The translations under genes and the position numbers were made by a program. From contig PLYR01000061.1 of assembly GCA_003153435.1 (NCBI GenBank), positions 1-45,830 of the forward strand: 45,830 nucleotides of DNA, given 5' to 3'. Numbering within the stretch: position 1 is the first letter of the stretch; every line of letters begins with the position of its first letter. Under the pieces are notes generated by a model. The model was not told the DNA's origin. It was given only the letters and a program-made list of their open reading frames with translations, and searched no databases. Positions 19,564-28,292 of this stretch are shown here, in pieces. This DNA is from Bacteroidota bacterium (GTDB lineage Bacteria; Bacteroidota; Bacteroidia; Palsa-965).

Positions 19564-19661
19564 CCCTCCCATCATTGCCAGGCAGAGCTTGGTAATTTCT
19601 TAAACCTAGCACTTATGAGTTTTCGAATTTTTTTGTTAACCTTGTAAGAGAACTTTCGGAA

Positions 19662-20357
19662 ATGAAAAAACTGGTTGTCTTTACGGGTGCAGGGATCAGT
19701 GCGGAAAGCGGGATCAAGACTTTTCGGGATGCCGGAGGGCTGTGGGAAGAGTATGACATCCATGATGTAGCTACGCCGGAAGCCTGGGAAAAAGACAAAG
19801 AGCTGGTATTGGGCTTTTACAATGCACGCCGCAAACAGGTGCTGAATGCCAAACCTAACGAGGCACATCGGGCACTTGCAAAGCTGGAAGAAAAATTTGA
19901 AGTACATATTATCACCCAAAATATTGATGATCTTCATGAAAGAGCAGGCTCTACAAGGGTACTTCATCTTCATGGGGAGATCCTGAAAAGCAGAAGTACC
20001 ATTGATCCTTCTCTCGTTTATCAGGTTAAAGGCGGAAACGTAAAATTGGGTGACAAATGTGCAAAAGGCTCTCAGCTGAGACCCCATATTGTTTGGTTTG
20101 GGGAGATGGTTCCCAATATGGAACAGGCTTATGCCATAGCTTCCAAAGCAGATATCTTCCTGATTATTGGGACCTCCCTTAATGTTTACCCTGCAGCCGG
20201 GTTAGTTGAATATGCTCCTGCCGGTACTCCAAAATACCTGATTGATCCGAACGCAGTAAACAACAGTGCACAGTTGGAGAATGTTCACCTCATCAAAGAG
20301 AAAGCCGTGAAAGGCGTGGCGGAGCTGATAGCCAAATTAATGAGCTCACCAGTTTAA
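19662..20357 (+). CDS. cobB: Sirtuin NAD-dependent deacylase (CobB-like, class III)
   Basis: A 231-residue sirtuin that removes acyl groups from protein lysines using NAD. The NAD motif GAGISAESGI is at residues 9-18, QNIDDLHERAG begins at 86, and the catalytic His is His104 (HLHGE). FYNARRKQ holds the Tyr53/Arg56 pair (YxxR) that in SIRT5 and E. coli CobB binds succinyl or malonyl groups, so desuccinylase activity is likely. The zinc module is degenerate: only one cysteine (Cys133) remains where four are usual. The stop codon overlaps that of the convergent T9SS cargo gene. Confidence 0.92.
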   Translation: MKKLVVFTGAGISAESGIKTFRDAGGLWEEYDIHDVATPEAWEKDKELVLGFYNARRKQVLNAKPNEAHRALAKLEEKFEVHIITQNIDDLHERAGSTRVLHLHGEILKSRSTIDPSLVYQVKGGNVKLGDKCAKGSQLRPHIVWFGEMVPNMEQAYAIASKADIFLIIGTSLNVYPAAGLVEYAPAGTPKYLIDPNAVNNSAQLENVHLIKEKAVKGVAELIAKLMSSPV

Positions 20358-21085
20358 TGCCTGACAATAAATCGCTTGGTAGCAACCCCTTTACCATTGA
20401 GCTGAAGGGTGTAGAAATACATTCCGGATTCCAGATCGCTGACATCCATCTTCACAGTTCCGTTTGCCTCTGTCAGATCAACCGTCTTGACATGATTACC
20501 TAGTAGATTGTAGACCTCGATAGAGGAAGAAACAACCTTGTTGCTTACTTTGTAATCGAGGTTCAGAACAGAACCTGCCGGGTTTGGATAAGGCTCGCTA
20601 ATATTGAAATGCAGAGCATAGTTATTTATGCCCGCTGGAGAAGGGTTGTAGACGATTACAAAAGTAGCCGAATCGTTCAGATTATTACAGTTATAGACCG
20701 TATAACGTATGGTAGCGGCTGGGTTGGAATAGAGTGGGCCGAAAGTAAAGTCGGCAGTCATCAGCACAGATTTGCCGGCTGAATCATTTTTGCACGGCGA
20801 AACATACAGACCTGATCCGTAGCAGGTTCCTGCAAAACATATAGAGGATTGTCCAGCAGCCACATTGCTGATTTCTTCTTTCCGGAGTTTTGTCTGAACG
20901 CCTGTGGAGGTAGTATTTTTAACATAATAATTTCCGGAAAAGGAGGCATTGATGGTGTCATATATATTAACCGTGGTGCCGGTTACATCCATACCAAAAG
21001 GGTCCATAATTTTGAAGGACGACTGCGCCATAGAAAACAGGACCGTCATAGATGCAAGAAAAGTAGTGAGTATGGTTTTTTTCAT
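20354..21085 (-). CDS. Small secreted protein with T9SS type A sorting domain
   Basis: A 243-residue protein with a signal peptide (MKKTILTTFLASMTVLFSMAQ), a roughly 130-residue mature region of no recognised family, and a type A T9SS C-terminal domain: EPYPNPAGSVLNLDYKV, then IEVYNLLGNHVKTVDL, LESGMYFYTLQLNGK and the basic end ATKRFIVRH. It is predicted to be exported through SprA and anchored or released at the surface. The mature part has paired cysteines (SICFAGTCYGSGLYVSPCKND). Its stop codon overlaps that of the sirtuin gene. Function unknown. Confidence 0.82.
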   Translation of the reverse strand: MKKTILTTFLASMTVLFSMAQSSFKIMDPFGMDVTGTTVNIYDTINASFSGNYYVKNTTSTGVQTKLRKEEISNVAAGQSSICFAGTCYGSGLYVSPCKNDSAGKSVLMTADFTFGPLYSNPAATIRYTVYNCNNLNDSATFVIVYNPSPAGINNYALHFNISEPYPNPAGSVLNLDYKVSNKVVSSSIEVYNLLGNHVKTVDLTEANGTVKMDVSDLESGMYFYTLQLNGKGVATKRFIVRH

Positions 21086-21392
21086 GATACGGTATTAGCC
21101 ATTAGGTTTACAAGGAATAACAAAGCTACTCAATCGAGGCGGCATGTACAAGACAATCTTCTGCTTGTAAAATTCATGATTCGACCGCGAACGTGGTTAT
21201 ACGCGGATGTAATGGATTAAGTTTCAGATTTTGCTTAATTACCGGATAATTACTACATTGCATGCTATCGTTCTTTAAATTTTTCAGAAAAAGCAATGAC
21301 AAATCAGAAGCAGCAATATCGATCCATCCCCGGGCTCACCTGCCAATAGCTTTTGTTAAATAACCCTGTTTTAGTTTCAAGATTTAAATTAA
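21086..21392. other. Divergent intergenic region, 307 bases
   Basis: Separates the minus-strand T9SS cargo gene from the plus-strand helical protein. It holds a clear minus-strand -7 element near its left end. For the plus-strand gene only imperfect elements (around TAGCTTTTG near 21347) are seen. No small ORF with coding character was found. Confidence 0.4.
21121..21128 (-). promoter_or_regulatory. Putative -7 element for the T9SS cargo gene at 21085
   Basis: On the minus strand this reads TAGCTTTG, matching TAnnTTTG, about 35 bases upstream of the ATG. The same eight bases occur upstream of the sterol desaturase-type gene. Confidence 0.5.
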
Positions 21393-22964
21393 ATGACCAC
21401 CTCGGATAATATTTTTGAACTTATAAAATCCCTTAGTCCTTCCGAGAAGGGCTATATCAAGAAGCTGTCTTCCTTTCATCCCAGGGGAGGCCAGAATCAG
21501 TATGTAAAACTTCTTGATGCAATAGACCGCCAAACCATTTATGATGAGAAAGAACTGCTCAAGAAATTCAAAGGCGAATCATTCATCAATAATTTCTCCG
21601 TTGCAAAGAACTATCTCTATAACTATATTTTAAAAGGGCTTGAATCCTATCATAAAAATGTGCGTGCTGAAATCAGGAGCTACCTGAATCAGGTAGAGAT
21701 TCTTGAAAACAAAAACCTGAGTACACATTGCGAAAAGCTTCTTGAAAAATCAAAAAAGCTTGCTCTGAAATATGAGCTCTTCGAGCTTCTTGAAGAGATT
21801 GTGGAATGGGAAATACATCTGATTTCCCGAAGAACCCCGAATGAAAAAAATCACAAACAGATCATTGTCTGCTATGATGAACTTTTTGATATACTTCTGA
21901 AAAAAGACATTACTCTTCGTTATAAGAAAGTTTCCAGTCTGGTTTATTCCAAGATGCTCAATAAGGGGCAAATACGAAGCCTGGAGGAAACAAAGGAATA
22001 CCAGGAAATTATCGAACAGGGGCCTGGAGGAACAGAACATACTCTTCGCAATTTCAAAGCCAAATTATTCTGTCTCCTGGCAAATTCCAATTATTACCTC
22101 CATATCAATGAATATGAGAAGTCTTATCATTATACTTCCAGGATACTGAAGTTATGGGAAGATAACACTCACATGATTGAGACAAATCTTTTTAATTTCT
22201 TCGGATGCCTGATTAATAAAGGAGTCTGTGAACTAAAGTTTAAAAAGTACGGAGAATTGGATCAGACTCTGGATAAAATAAATGAATATTTTTTACGGTT
22301 TCATCCTGAAAATAATTACCTCCGCCTCAGTCTTTTCAACTTCAAATTTTACGTAAGCATATTCACCGGTCAACAGGAGAAAGGGCTGGAGATTGCAGGA
22401 GAAATCGAAAAGCACTTGGTTACTTCCCGTTTACAGGAGGAAGATAAAAAAGCAAGTCAGCTTTTTCACTTTGGCATGAGCTGCCTCTATATTGGAATTG
22501 GTGATTACAAATCGGCTAACAAGTATGTAAATATCGTTCTGAACGATTTTGAAAGTGATTTGAGGAGTGACCTTTATTGTTTTTCACATGTGCTCAGTAT
22601 CATTATCCATTTTGAACTGGGGAACAGGGAGTTACTTGAATACAGGGTTAAATCGACTTACAGACTGCTTCTCAAACGGAACAAGTTGTACAAAGTAGAA
22701 TCGCTTATCCTGAATTTCATCAAAGACACCATCGGAGTGATTCATACCGAAGAAGAACAGAGACAGGCATTTATCGAACTGCGTGATAAAATGGTTGAAG
22801 CAACTGTGGCCAATCGTTTCGAAGAAATTGCGCTGGACTATTTTGATTTCATTTCCTGGCTGGAAAGTAAAATTGAAAACAGGTCCTTCCGTGAAATCAA
22901 ACGCCGGAAATTTCTGGCTCATCTGGAACAAACACCCCCTGAATCGAGTCTGACTGAAAAATAG
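21393..22964 (+). CDS. Conserved Bacteroidota-type helical protein of unknown function
   Basis: A 523-residue soluble protein without signal peptide or membrane segment. The start, MTTSDNIFELIKSLSPSEKG, resembles a recurring Bacteroidota protein type that I know only as hypothetical. The sequence is rich in charged amphipathic helices with a TPR-like texture (for example NSNYYLHINEYEKSYHYTSR and LFHFGMSCLYIGIGDYKSAN), which suggests a helical-repeat scaffold. No catalytic motif is visible. The preceding gene is divergent and the next gene has its own promoter element, so it appears to be transcribed alone. Confidence 0.7.
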   Translation: MTTSDNIFELIKSLSPSEKGYIKKLSSFHPRGGQNQYVKLLDAIDRQTIYDEKELLKKFKGESFINNFSVAKNYLYNYILKGLESYHKNVRAEIRSYLNQVEILENKNLSTHCEKLLEKSKKLALKYELFELLEEIVEWEIHLISRRTPNEKNHKQIIVCYDELFDILLKKDITLRYKKVSSLVYSKMLNKGQIRSLEETKEYQEIIEQGPGGTEHTLRNFKAKLFCLLANSNYYLHINEYEKSYHYTSRILKLWEDNTHMIETNLFNFFGCLINKGVCELKFKKYGELDQTLDKINEYFLRFHPENNYLRLSLFNFKFYVSIFTGQQEKGLEIAGEIEKHLVTSRLQEEDKKASQLFHFGMSCLYIGIGDYKSANKYVNIVLNDFESDLRSDLYCFSHVLSIIIHFELGNRELLEYRVKSTYRLLLKRNKLYKVESLILNFIKDTIGVIHTEEEQRQAFIELRDKMVEATVANRFEEIALDYFDFISWLESKIENRSFREIKRRKFLAHLEQTPPESSLTEK

Positions 22965-23060
22965 CATATTGATCTGATTATTAGTATATTATTATATCCC
23001 TGAACGATTCCATTCCCAAGAATAAATGAAACATTGCAAGGATTTGACTATAATACGTCA

Positions 23061-23068
23061 TATCTTTG
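23061..23068 (+). promoter_or_regulatory. Putative -7 element for the Omp28/T9SS gene
   Basis: TATCTTTG matches TAnnTTTG and lies 37 bases before the preferred ATG at 23098. TTG triplets upstream at 23034 and 23044 are possible -33 elements but neither has ideal spacing. Confidence 0.5.
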
Positions 23069-23097
23069 GGTTTATCCAAAAACACAAAACAAAACAC

Positions 23098-25035
23098 ATG
23101 AAGAAAATTACCAGCATACTTGCGTTGGCTTGTTTCTCGACATTTGCCATTGCACAATCACAACGATTCGAGCTTTATGAAGAATTCTCCGGAGAAAACT
23201 GTGACCCTTGCGCAGCTACTAATCCTGGTTTTAATGCTGTTCTTCAGCAGTACAACAACGTCACAAAGATTGCAGCAATCAAGTATGAATCTCCAATCCC
23301 GTCCAGTGCCGGACCAGCTTCATTGTATGGACAGGACATGGCGGATGTAAATACACGCAATACATACTATGCCAATACTGCAGCTCCTGAGGGATGGTTT
23401 GATGGCTATTTTCAACCCGATACTTCCGGTCAGGCATATCAAGGATGGCCTGGAATACTTCAGCAATATAATATTGATACTGCCAGTAAAGTTAACTCCC
23501 CATTTACGTTTACCATCACTCATAGCTTCAGCCCTATGTATGACTCAGTGTTCGTTCATCTGGTGGTCACCGCGAGCATGAACTACACCGCAAACGGAGC
23601 ACTCTATCTGCGTCTTGCCCTGGTAGAAGCTCAGATTCACCTTGCGGCTCCAACCGGCAGTAATGGAGAAAAAGATTTCTATAACACCATGCGAAAGATG
23701 ATTCCAAGTGCACTTGGAACCGCTCTTGCAGGAACCTGGACCAACGGTCAGTCATCTACCTTTGACTTCGCAGTTAAAATACCCGCATACATATATGACA
23801 AAGAACAAATTGCTTTTGTCGGCTTTATCCAATCCGACGGAGACAAGGCTGTTCAGCAAGCAGCGCTCAGTTCACCTATTCCCATGGTTCTGGATGCCGG
23901 TGTTAAATCAGTCTACAATATTCCTTCTGTACAATGCAGCCTGAACTACACTGCAATGGATACCATTTATAATTTTGGTACTACGACCCTTACCTCCTGC
24001 ACCATCAACTATTCACTCGATGCCGGAACTACCATGACACAAGCCTGGACCGGATCTATTCCTGCAGGTGGAACAGCAGTTGTAACCTTACCTGTGGCCA
24101 CCACCGTTCCGGGGGCTCACAGCCTGAAAGTATGGACCACACTTCCTAACGGACTCACTGATTACAATCCTGGAAACGACGCTGCAAGTATCCGCTTTAC
24201 CGTTGAAGGAGCATCTGGTGTAGCTCCATTAGTTCAAGGCTTTGGAACCGCACCTTTCCCTCCAACAGGGTGGGCAATAGTAACTGATCCACCAAGCCCG
24301 AACGGCTGGACACGCAGCACTTCCTGCGGAAGTTTCGGTGTTGCCAGTGCCCTGGGTGCCGCAAAAGTTGACTTTAACGGATTAGGAAATGGTACCGTAA
24401 CCTACATGTACCTCCACAACCTGGATCTTAGTGGATCAGCAACAACCGCAGCCCTCACTTTCGATGTGGCCTACGCTCCGCTTGCCGCTAATCAGTATGA
24501 CCAGTTGGATGTGGAACTTTCCACCGATTGTGGGGTTAGCTGGAACAACGTGTATTCAAAAAGCGGATCAGGACTTGCTACTGCACCTGCAGACAACACA
24601 ACCTTCTTCGTACCTACTGCAGCTCAGTGGAGAACAGAAGCCGTGAACCTGAATACATTCGCCGGGCAAACAAATGTGTTGATGCGTTTTACCGGAACCA
24701 GCGGGCAGGGTAACAACCTATTCATTGACAATATTAACCTCAGCAATTCACAGCTTGGAATATCAGAGCATAATCTTCAGAACAATCTGAGCGTTTTCCC
24801 AAATCCGTTTACAGACAACGTACAGGTTGCATTTAACCTGCTTAAGGCTGATAATGTAAAGATGACCCTTTACAACATGATGGGACAAATGGTCTATTCT
24901 GCCGATCAGGGTCTGTTCCCTGCCGGAGCAAGCACCATCAACTTCAATGGTTCTCAGCTTTCCGGTGGTATGTATTTCATGACCATCACTTCCGGTGATT
25001 ATACCGTTAGCAGGAAAGTAACCGTCAGTAAATAA
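23098..25035 (+). CDS. Omp28-related, thioredoxin-like secreted protein with T9SS type A sorting domain
   Basis: A 645-residue exported protein. The ATG at 23098 gives a clean signal peptide (MKKITSILALACFSTFAIAQ); an upstream ATG at 23026 would add 24 non-signal residues and overlaps the promoter element. Residues 23-260 resemble the Omp28 family: FELYEEFSGENCDPCAATNP carries a CxxC (Cys35-Asp-Pro-Cys38) on a thioredoxin-like strand. A beta-rich middle follows, then a MAM-like region (about 400-560) starting VQGFGTAPFPPTGWAI, and a type A sorting domain (NLSVFPNPFTDNV, GGMYFMTITSGDYTVSRK). First of four genes with a thiol-redox theme; a strong terminator follows it. Confidence 0.85.
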   Translation: MKKITSILALACFSTFAIAQSQRFELYEEFSGENCDPCAATNPGFNAVLQQYNNVTKIAAIKYESPIPSSAGPASLYGQDMADVNTRNTYYANTAAPEGWFDGYFQPDTSGQAYQGWPGILQQYNIDTASKVNSPFTFTITHSFSPMYDSVFVHLVVTASMNYTANGALYLRLALVEAQIHLAAPTGSNGEKDFYNTMRKMIPSALGTALAGTWTNGQSSTFDFAVKIPAYIYDKEQIAFVGFIQSDGDKAVQQAALSSPIPMVLDAGVKSVYNIPSVQCSLNYTAMDTIYNFGTTTLTSCTINYSLDAGTTMTQAWTGSIPAGGTAVVTLPVATTVPGAHSLKVWTTLPNGLTDYNPGNDAASIRFTVEGASGVAPLVQGFGTAPFPPTGWAIVTDPPSPNGWTRSTSCGSFGVASALGAAKVDFNGLGNGTVTYMYLHNLDLSGSATTAALTFDVAYAPLAANQYDQLDVELSTDCGVSWNNVYSKSGSGLATAPADNTTFFVPTAAQWRTEAVNLNTFAGQTNVLMRFTGTSGQGNNLFIDNINLSNSQLGISEHNLQNNLSVFPNPFTDNVQVAFNLLKADNVKMTLYNMMGQMVYSADQGLFPAGASTINFNGSQLSGGMYFMTITSGDYTVSRKVTVSK

Positions 25036-25051
25036 AATTGCCCTCTTCATC

Positions 25052-25085
25052 ATCAGTCCCGCCAAAGGCGGGACTGATTTTTTTT
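25052..25085 (+). terminator. Intrinsic terminator after the Omp28/T9SS gene
   Basis: A perfect 12-bp stem, ATCAGTCCCGCC (25052-25063) and GGCGGGACTGAT (25067-25078), with an AAA loop, followed by eight T residues. It separates the upstream gene from tlpA, 45 bases before the tlpA ATG. Confidence 0.9.
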
Positions 25086-25130
25086 ATTACCTTCGATTTT
25101 CCTATTTGGTTTAAACAGAATAAACGGAAC

Positions 25131-25643
25131 ATGAAAAAGATTTTCTCCCTTTGCCTGATCCTACTCTTTGCCGGCGGAATTTATGCCCAGCAAAAACCAC
25201 AAAAAGTTCCTCCGGTTGATTTAAAAACAATGGATGGAAAAGCATTTAATACGAAGGACATCAAGAATGATGGAAAACCAATTGTGATCAGTTTTTGGGC
25301 TACCTGGTGCGGGCCCTGCAAAAAAGAACTGAATGAGATCTCCGAAAATTTTGATGACTGGGTGAAGCAGACCGGAGTGAAACTGTATGCCGTTTCTATC
25401 GACGATTCCAGGAACAGCAGTAAAGTTGCTCCTTATGTGAATGGTCAGGGATGGGACTATACCGTTCTTCTGGATGAAAATTCAGACCTGAAGAGGGCCA
25501 TGAACGTAAATAACGTACCTCATACTTTTGTACTCAATGCAGCCGGAGAAATTGTCTGGCAGAACAACAATTACACGGAAGGGAGTGAAGCAAAGCTTCT
25601 GGAGATCCTGAAGAAAGTGGCAAAAGGCGAAAAAATAGAGTGA
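25131..25643 (+). CDS. TlpA-family periplasmic thiol-disulfide oxidoreductase
   Basis: A 170-residue thioredoxin-fold protein exported by a signal peptide (MKKIFSLCLILLFAGGIYAQ). The active site WCGPC (Cys60 and Cys63) sits in ISFWATWCGPCKKEL, and the cis-Pro loop is VPHTF, as in TlpA/ResA proteins. The ATG at 25131 is preferred; an open frame to 25038 would run through the terminator. It is followed 19 bases later by the DUF6029 gene. A role in reducing or isomerising disulfides of envelope proteins, perhaps the CxxC Omp28 proteins nearby, is an inference. Confidence 0.92.
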   Translation: MKKIFSLCLILLFAGGIYAQQKPQKVPPVDLKTMDGKAFNTKDIKNDGKPIVISFWATWCGPCKKELNEISENFDDWVKQTGVKLYAVSIDDSRNSSKVAPYVNGQGWDYTVLLDENSDLKRAMNVNNVPHTFVLNAAGEIVWQNNNYTEGSEAKLLEILKKVAKGEKIE

Positions 25644-25662
25644 ACCTATAAAGAACTGTTTT

Positions 25663-27333
25663 GTGAGTATTCGGATACGTACCTTATCTCTTGTCTGTTT
25701 AATCTTTTTAGTACTGCTTTGTCTTCCACTCGGAAGAATGATTGCCCAGAATTCCGGCACCAACCTGGGCGAGATCCATGGGAATTTTCAGATGGACATG
25801 CAGTATTACAATCCCGATTCCACCATCAAAGCCCCGCCTGTTCCTGAGAAAACAGGCATGAACGGATTTCTCAATCTGAACTATACCCGTGATAAATTTT
25901 CTGCCGGACTCCGGTATGAATCCTATCTCAGCGCCCTTCAGGGTTTTGATCCCCGTTATAAAGGAAGCGGTATCCTCTATCGGTATGTAAGCTATACCTC
26001 TGATGAACTTCAGGTTACGGTAGGGAGTTTTTATGAGCAGTTTGGAAACGGTTTGATACTCCGCACTTACGAAGACCGAGGTCTGGGTTATGACAACGCC
26101 CTCGAAGGCCTTCGGGTGAAACTTCATCCTTACAAAGGAATTTACATCAAGGGTGTTTACGGGTTACAGCGTTCTTTTATGACGTACGGACCGGGAACAG
26201 TAAGAGGTGTTGATGCAGAAATAAATTTTAACGAACTGTTTGAGAAGCTTGCCAATAAAAAAACGAATGTTATTCTCGGTGGTGGATTCGTCAGTAAGTT
26301 TCAGGCTGATGCCGGAACAGGAGCTTATATCGTTCCGCAGAATGTCGGTGCCTGGGCGGAGCGGTTGAATATCCACAGAGGCAAAGTCAATATCCAGGCT
26401 GAGTATGCTTATAAAATCAATGACCCCTCTTTCACCAATGGCTATATCTACAAGCCGGGTGAAGCCCTCTTTGTAAGTGCCAGTTACAGTCAGAAAGGAT
26501 TCGGATTTTCCCTGAGTGGAAAACGAATTGATAATATGGATTTCCGCTCCGACCGTACCGCTTCTCTGAATAACCTGGAGATAAACTATCTTCCTTGTCT
26601 TACCCGCCAGTACACCTACAGTATGCTCACCTTCTATCCGGATGCTACGCAGAATGCCGGAGAGATAGGATACCAGGCCGAGATGACCTACAAGATTAAA
26701 AAAGGAACATTACTGGGAGGGGAATACGGAGCGAATGTGCTCATCAATTTTGCAACCGTTTCCGGTCTCGACACCAACCGCCTGAACCCGGCTCAGGATA
26801 GTTCGCGAAAGGGCTATTCGAATAAAAGCTATTTCGGTTTCGGGCAAAAATATTTTGAAGACTTCAATATTGAGATTGACAAAAAACTGAGTCAGCATTG
26901 CAAACTGATTGCGATCTATTCTTATCAGACTTATAATAAAGCAGTACTTCAAGGGGAACCCAGCGATCATACCATCTACTCACAGATTGGGGTAGCCGAT
27001 ATCGTTTACCGTTTTACAGATACCCTTTCCATACGATTCGAGCTTGAGCACCTCTATACCAAACAGGATCAGGGAGCCTGGGCTTCGGGGCTGGTAGAGT
27101 TTACGGTTGCACCGAAATGGTTTGTGGCAGCCAGCGATCAGTGGAATTATGGAAATGCAGATCCGACAGCCAGGATACATTATTATAACGGGACCATCGG
27201 TTACATCCGGAAAACAAACCGTTATCAGATCAGCTATGGAAAACAAAGGGCGGGCATTTACTGTGTAGGCGGAGTATGTCGTACAGTGCCTGCATCGAAT
27301 GGTTTAACGCTTACCTTAATCAGCAGTTTTTAA
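25663..27333 (+). CDS. DUF6029-type outer-membrane barrel protein
   Basis: A 556-residue predicted outer-membrane beta-barrel. It starts at GTG (25663); no in-frame ATG exists before the signal peptide, whose core is LSLVCLIFLVLLCLPLG. The mature start resembles DUF6029 proteins: GNFQMDMQYYNPDSTI, then GFLNLNYTRDKFSAGLRYES, GSFYEQFGNGLILRTYEDR and GLGYDNALEGLRV. The C-terminus (TVPASNGLTLTLISSF) ends in aromatic Phe, usual for outer-membrane barrels. It sits between tlpA and an Omp28 lipoprotein gene, with short gaps (19 and 12 bases), so a shared operon is likely. Function unknown. Confidence 0.75.
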   Translation: MSIRIRTLSLVCLIFLVLLCLPLGRMIAQNSGTNLGEIHGNFQMDMQYYNPDSTIKAPPVPEKTGMNGFLNLNYTRDKFSAGLRYESYLSALQGFDPRYKGSGILYRYVSYTSDELQVTVGSFYEQFGNGLILRTYEDRGLGYDNALEGLRVKLHPYKGIYIKGVYGLQRSFMTYGPGTVRGVDAEINFNELFEKLANKKTNVILGGGFVSKFQADAGTGAYIVPQNVGAWAERLNIHRGKVNIQAEYAYKINDPSFTNGYIYKPGEALFVSASYSQKGFGFSLSGKRIDNMDFRSDRTASLNNLEINYLPCLTRQYTYSMLTFYPDATQNAGEIGYQAEMTYKIKKGTLLGGEYGANVLINFATVSGLDTNRLNPAQDSSRKGYSNKSYFGFGQKYFEDFNIEIDKKLSQHCKLIAIYSYQTYNKAVLQGEPSDHTIYSQIGVADIVYRFTDTLSIRFELEHLYTKQDQGAWASGLVEFTVAPKWFVAASDQWNYGNADPTARIHYYNGTIGYIRKTNRYQISYGKQRAGIYCVGGVCRTVPASNGLTLTLISSF

Positions 27334-27345
27334 TTACCTTTAAGT

Positions 27346-28242
27346 ATGCAATTCCAAGGGATAAAACAGATAGGGATCATCATTTGTTTCGCAGCATTCG
27401 GCATGCTCCAGTCCTGCGATTACGTGAACACCCCTTATCCGAAAACAGGTATTGTTCATATTGCCCCACATGCCGTTGTCAAAAAAGTGTTGCTCGAAGA
27501 TTTTACCGCGTCCATGTGTGTAAATTGTCCGCTTGCTGCAACCGTTGCTGATAACCTGAGAAATAATAATCCTGGCAGGGTGATCACTATAGGTGTGCAC
27601 GCATGCTCACTCGCAGCTCCTTCGGGTACTGCATTCCCGTATGATTTCCGGACGACGGCCGGGAACTACTATAATACCACCTATATCGACGGTGACAATA
27701 CTGGTTTGCCCAACGGCATGGTAGATATGTATCCCTGGGATTCCACGGGCACCAATCCATTGCCACGCTCGGTAGGTGATTACAGTGCAAGCTGGACTAA
27801 AGATGTAAACCGGAGGCTTTCTATACCCGATTCTGTTTATCTGCAAATCGACAATGTATATACTGTTTCCACACGGGTACTGGCTTCCACAATCAAAATA
27901 AAATATCTGAAAACACTTCCCCATAGTTATAAGCTGGTGGTGCTGATGACGGAAGACAGTATTTCCAGTCCTCAGAAAACACCTTCCGCTACTATCAACA
28001 ATTATGTTCACCGTTATGTGTTGAGGGGGGCTATAGATGGTCAGCCTAATGGAACCGGTATCCCTATTACACTTGCACCAGCAGGTTCTGATTCCACCAC
28101 CTTACAGACTATTAACTACACTGTTCCAACTGCTTTTCCCGGTGCAATGAGCTGCAACGACAATCAGTGCTATATCGTTGCATTTCTTTACGATACCATT
28201 ACGGGGGATGTACTGGAAGTGGAAGAACAAAAGGTGCGGTAA
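27346..28242 (+). CDS. Omp28-related lipoprotein with a thioredoxin-like CxxC
   Basis: A 298-residue predicted lipoprotein: the hydrophobic leader ends in the lipobox LQSC (Cys24). The mature region carries VLLEDFTASMCVNCPLAAT with CVNC at residues 58-61, the thioredoxin-like site of the Omp28 family, followed by the expected NGMVDMYPWDST-type loop and a beta-rich C-terminus. It lies 12 bases after the DUF6029 gene. The related, larger Omp28 protein at 23098 is T9SS-exported instead of lipid-anchored. Biochemical function of the family is not established; a redox or redox-sensitive role is inferred from CxxC and the TlpA neighbour. Confidence 0.82.
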   Translation: MQFQGIKQIGIIICFAAFGMLQSCDYVNTPYPKTGIVHIAPHAVVKKVLLEDFTASMCVNCPLAATVADNLRNNNPGRVITIGVHACSLAAPSGTAFPYDFRTTAGNYYNTTYIDGDNTGLPNGMVDMYPWDSTGTNPLPRSVGDYSASWTKDVNRRLSIPDSVYLQIDNVYTVSTRVLASTIKIKYLKTLPHSYKLVVLMTEDSISSPQKTPSATINNYVHRYVLRGAIDGQPNGTGIPITLAPAGSDSTTLQTINYTVPTAFPGAMSCNDNQCYIVAFLYDTITGDVLEVEEQKVR

Positions 28243-28265
28243 GCTCAAGGTTCTGGTAAATCAAT

Positions 28266-28273
28266 TACTTTTG
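28266..28273 (+). promoter_or_regulatory. Putative -7 element for the DUF4271 gene
   Basis: TACTTTTG matches TAnnTTTG and lies 19 bases before the TTG start of the DUF4271 gene, implying a very short leader. Confidence 0.4.
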
Positions 28274-28292
28274 CAGCAAAACATTATCCCGA

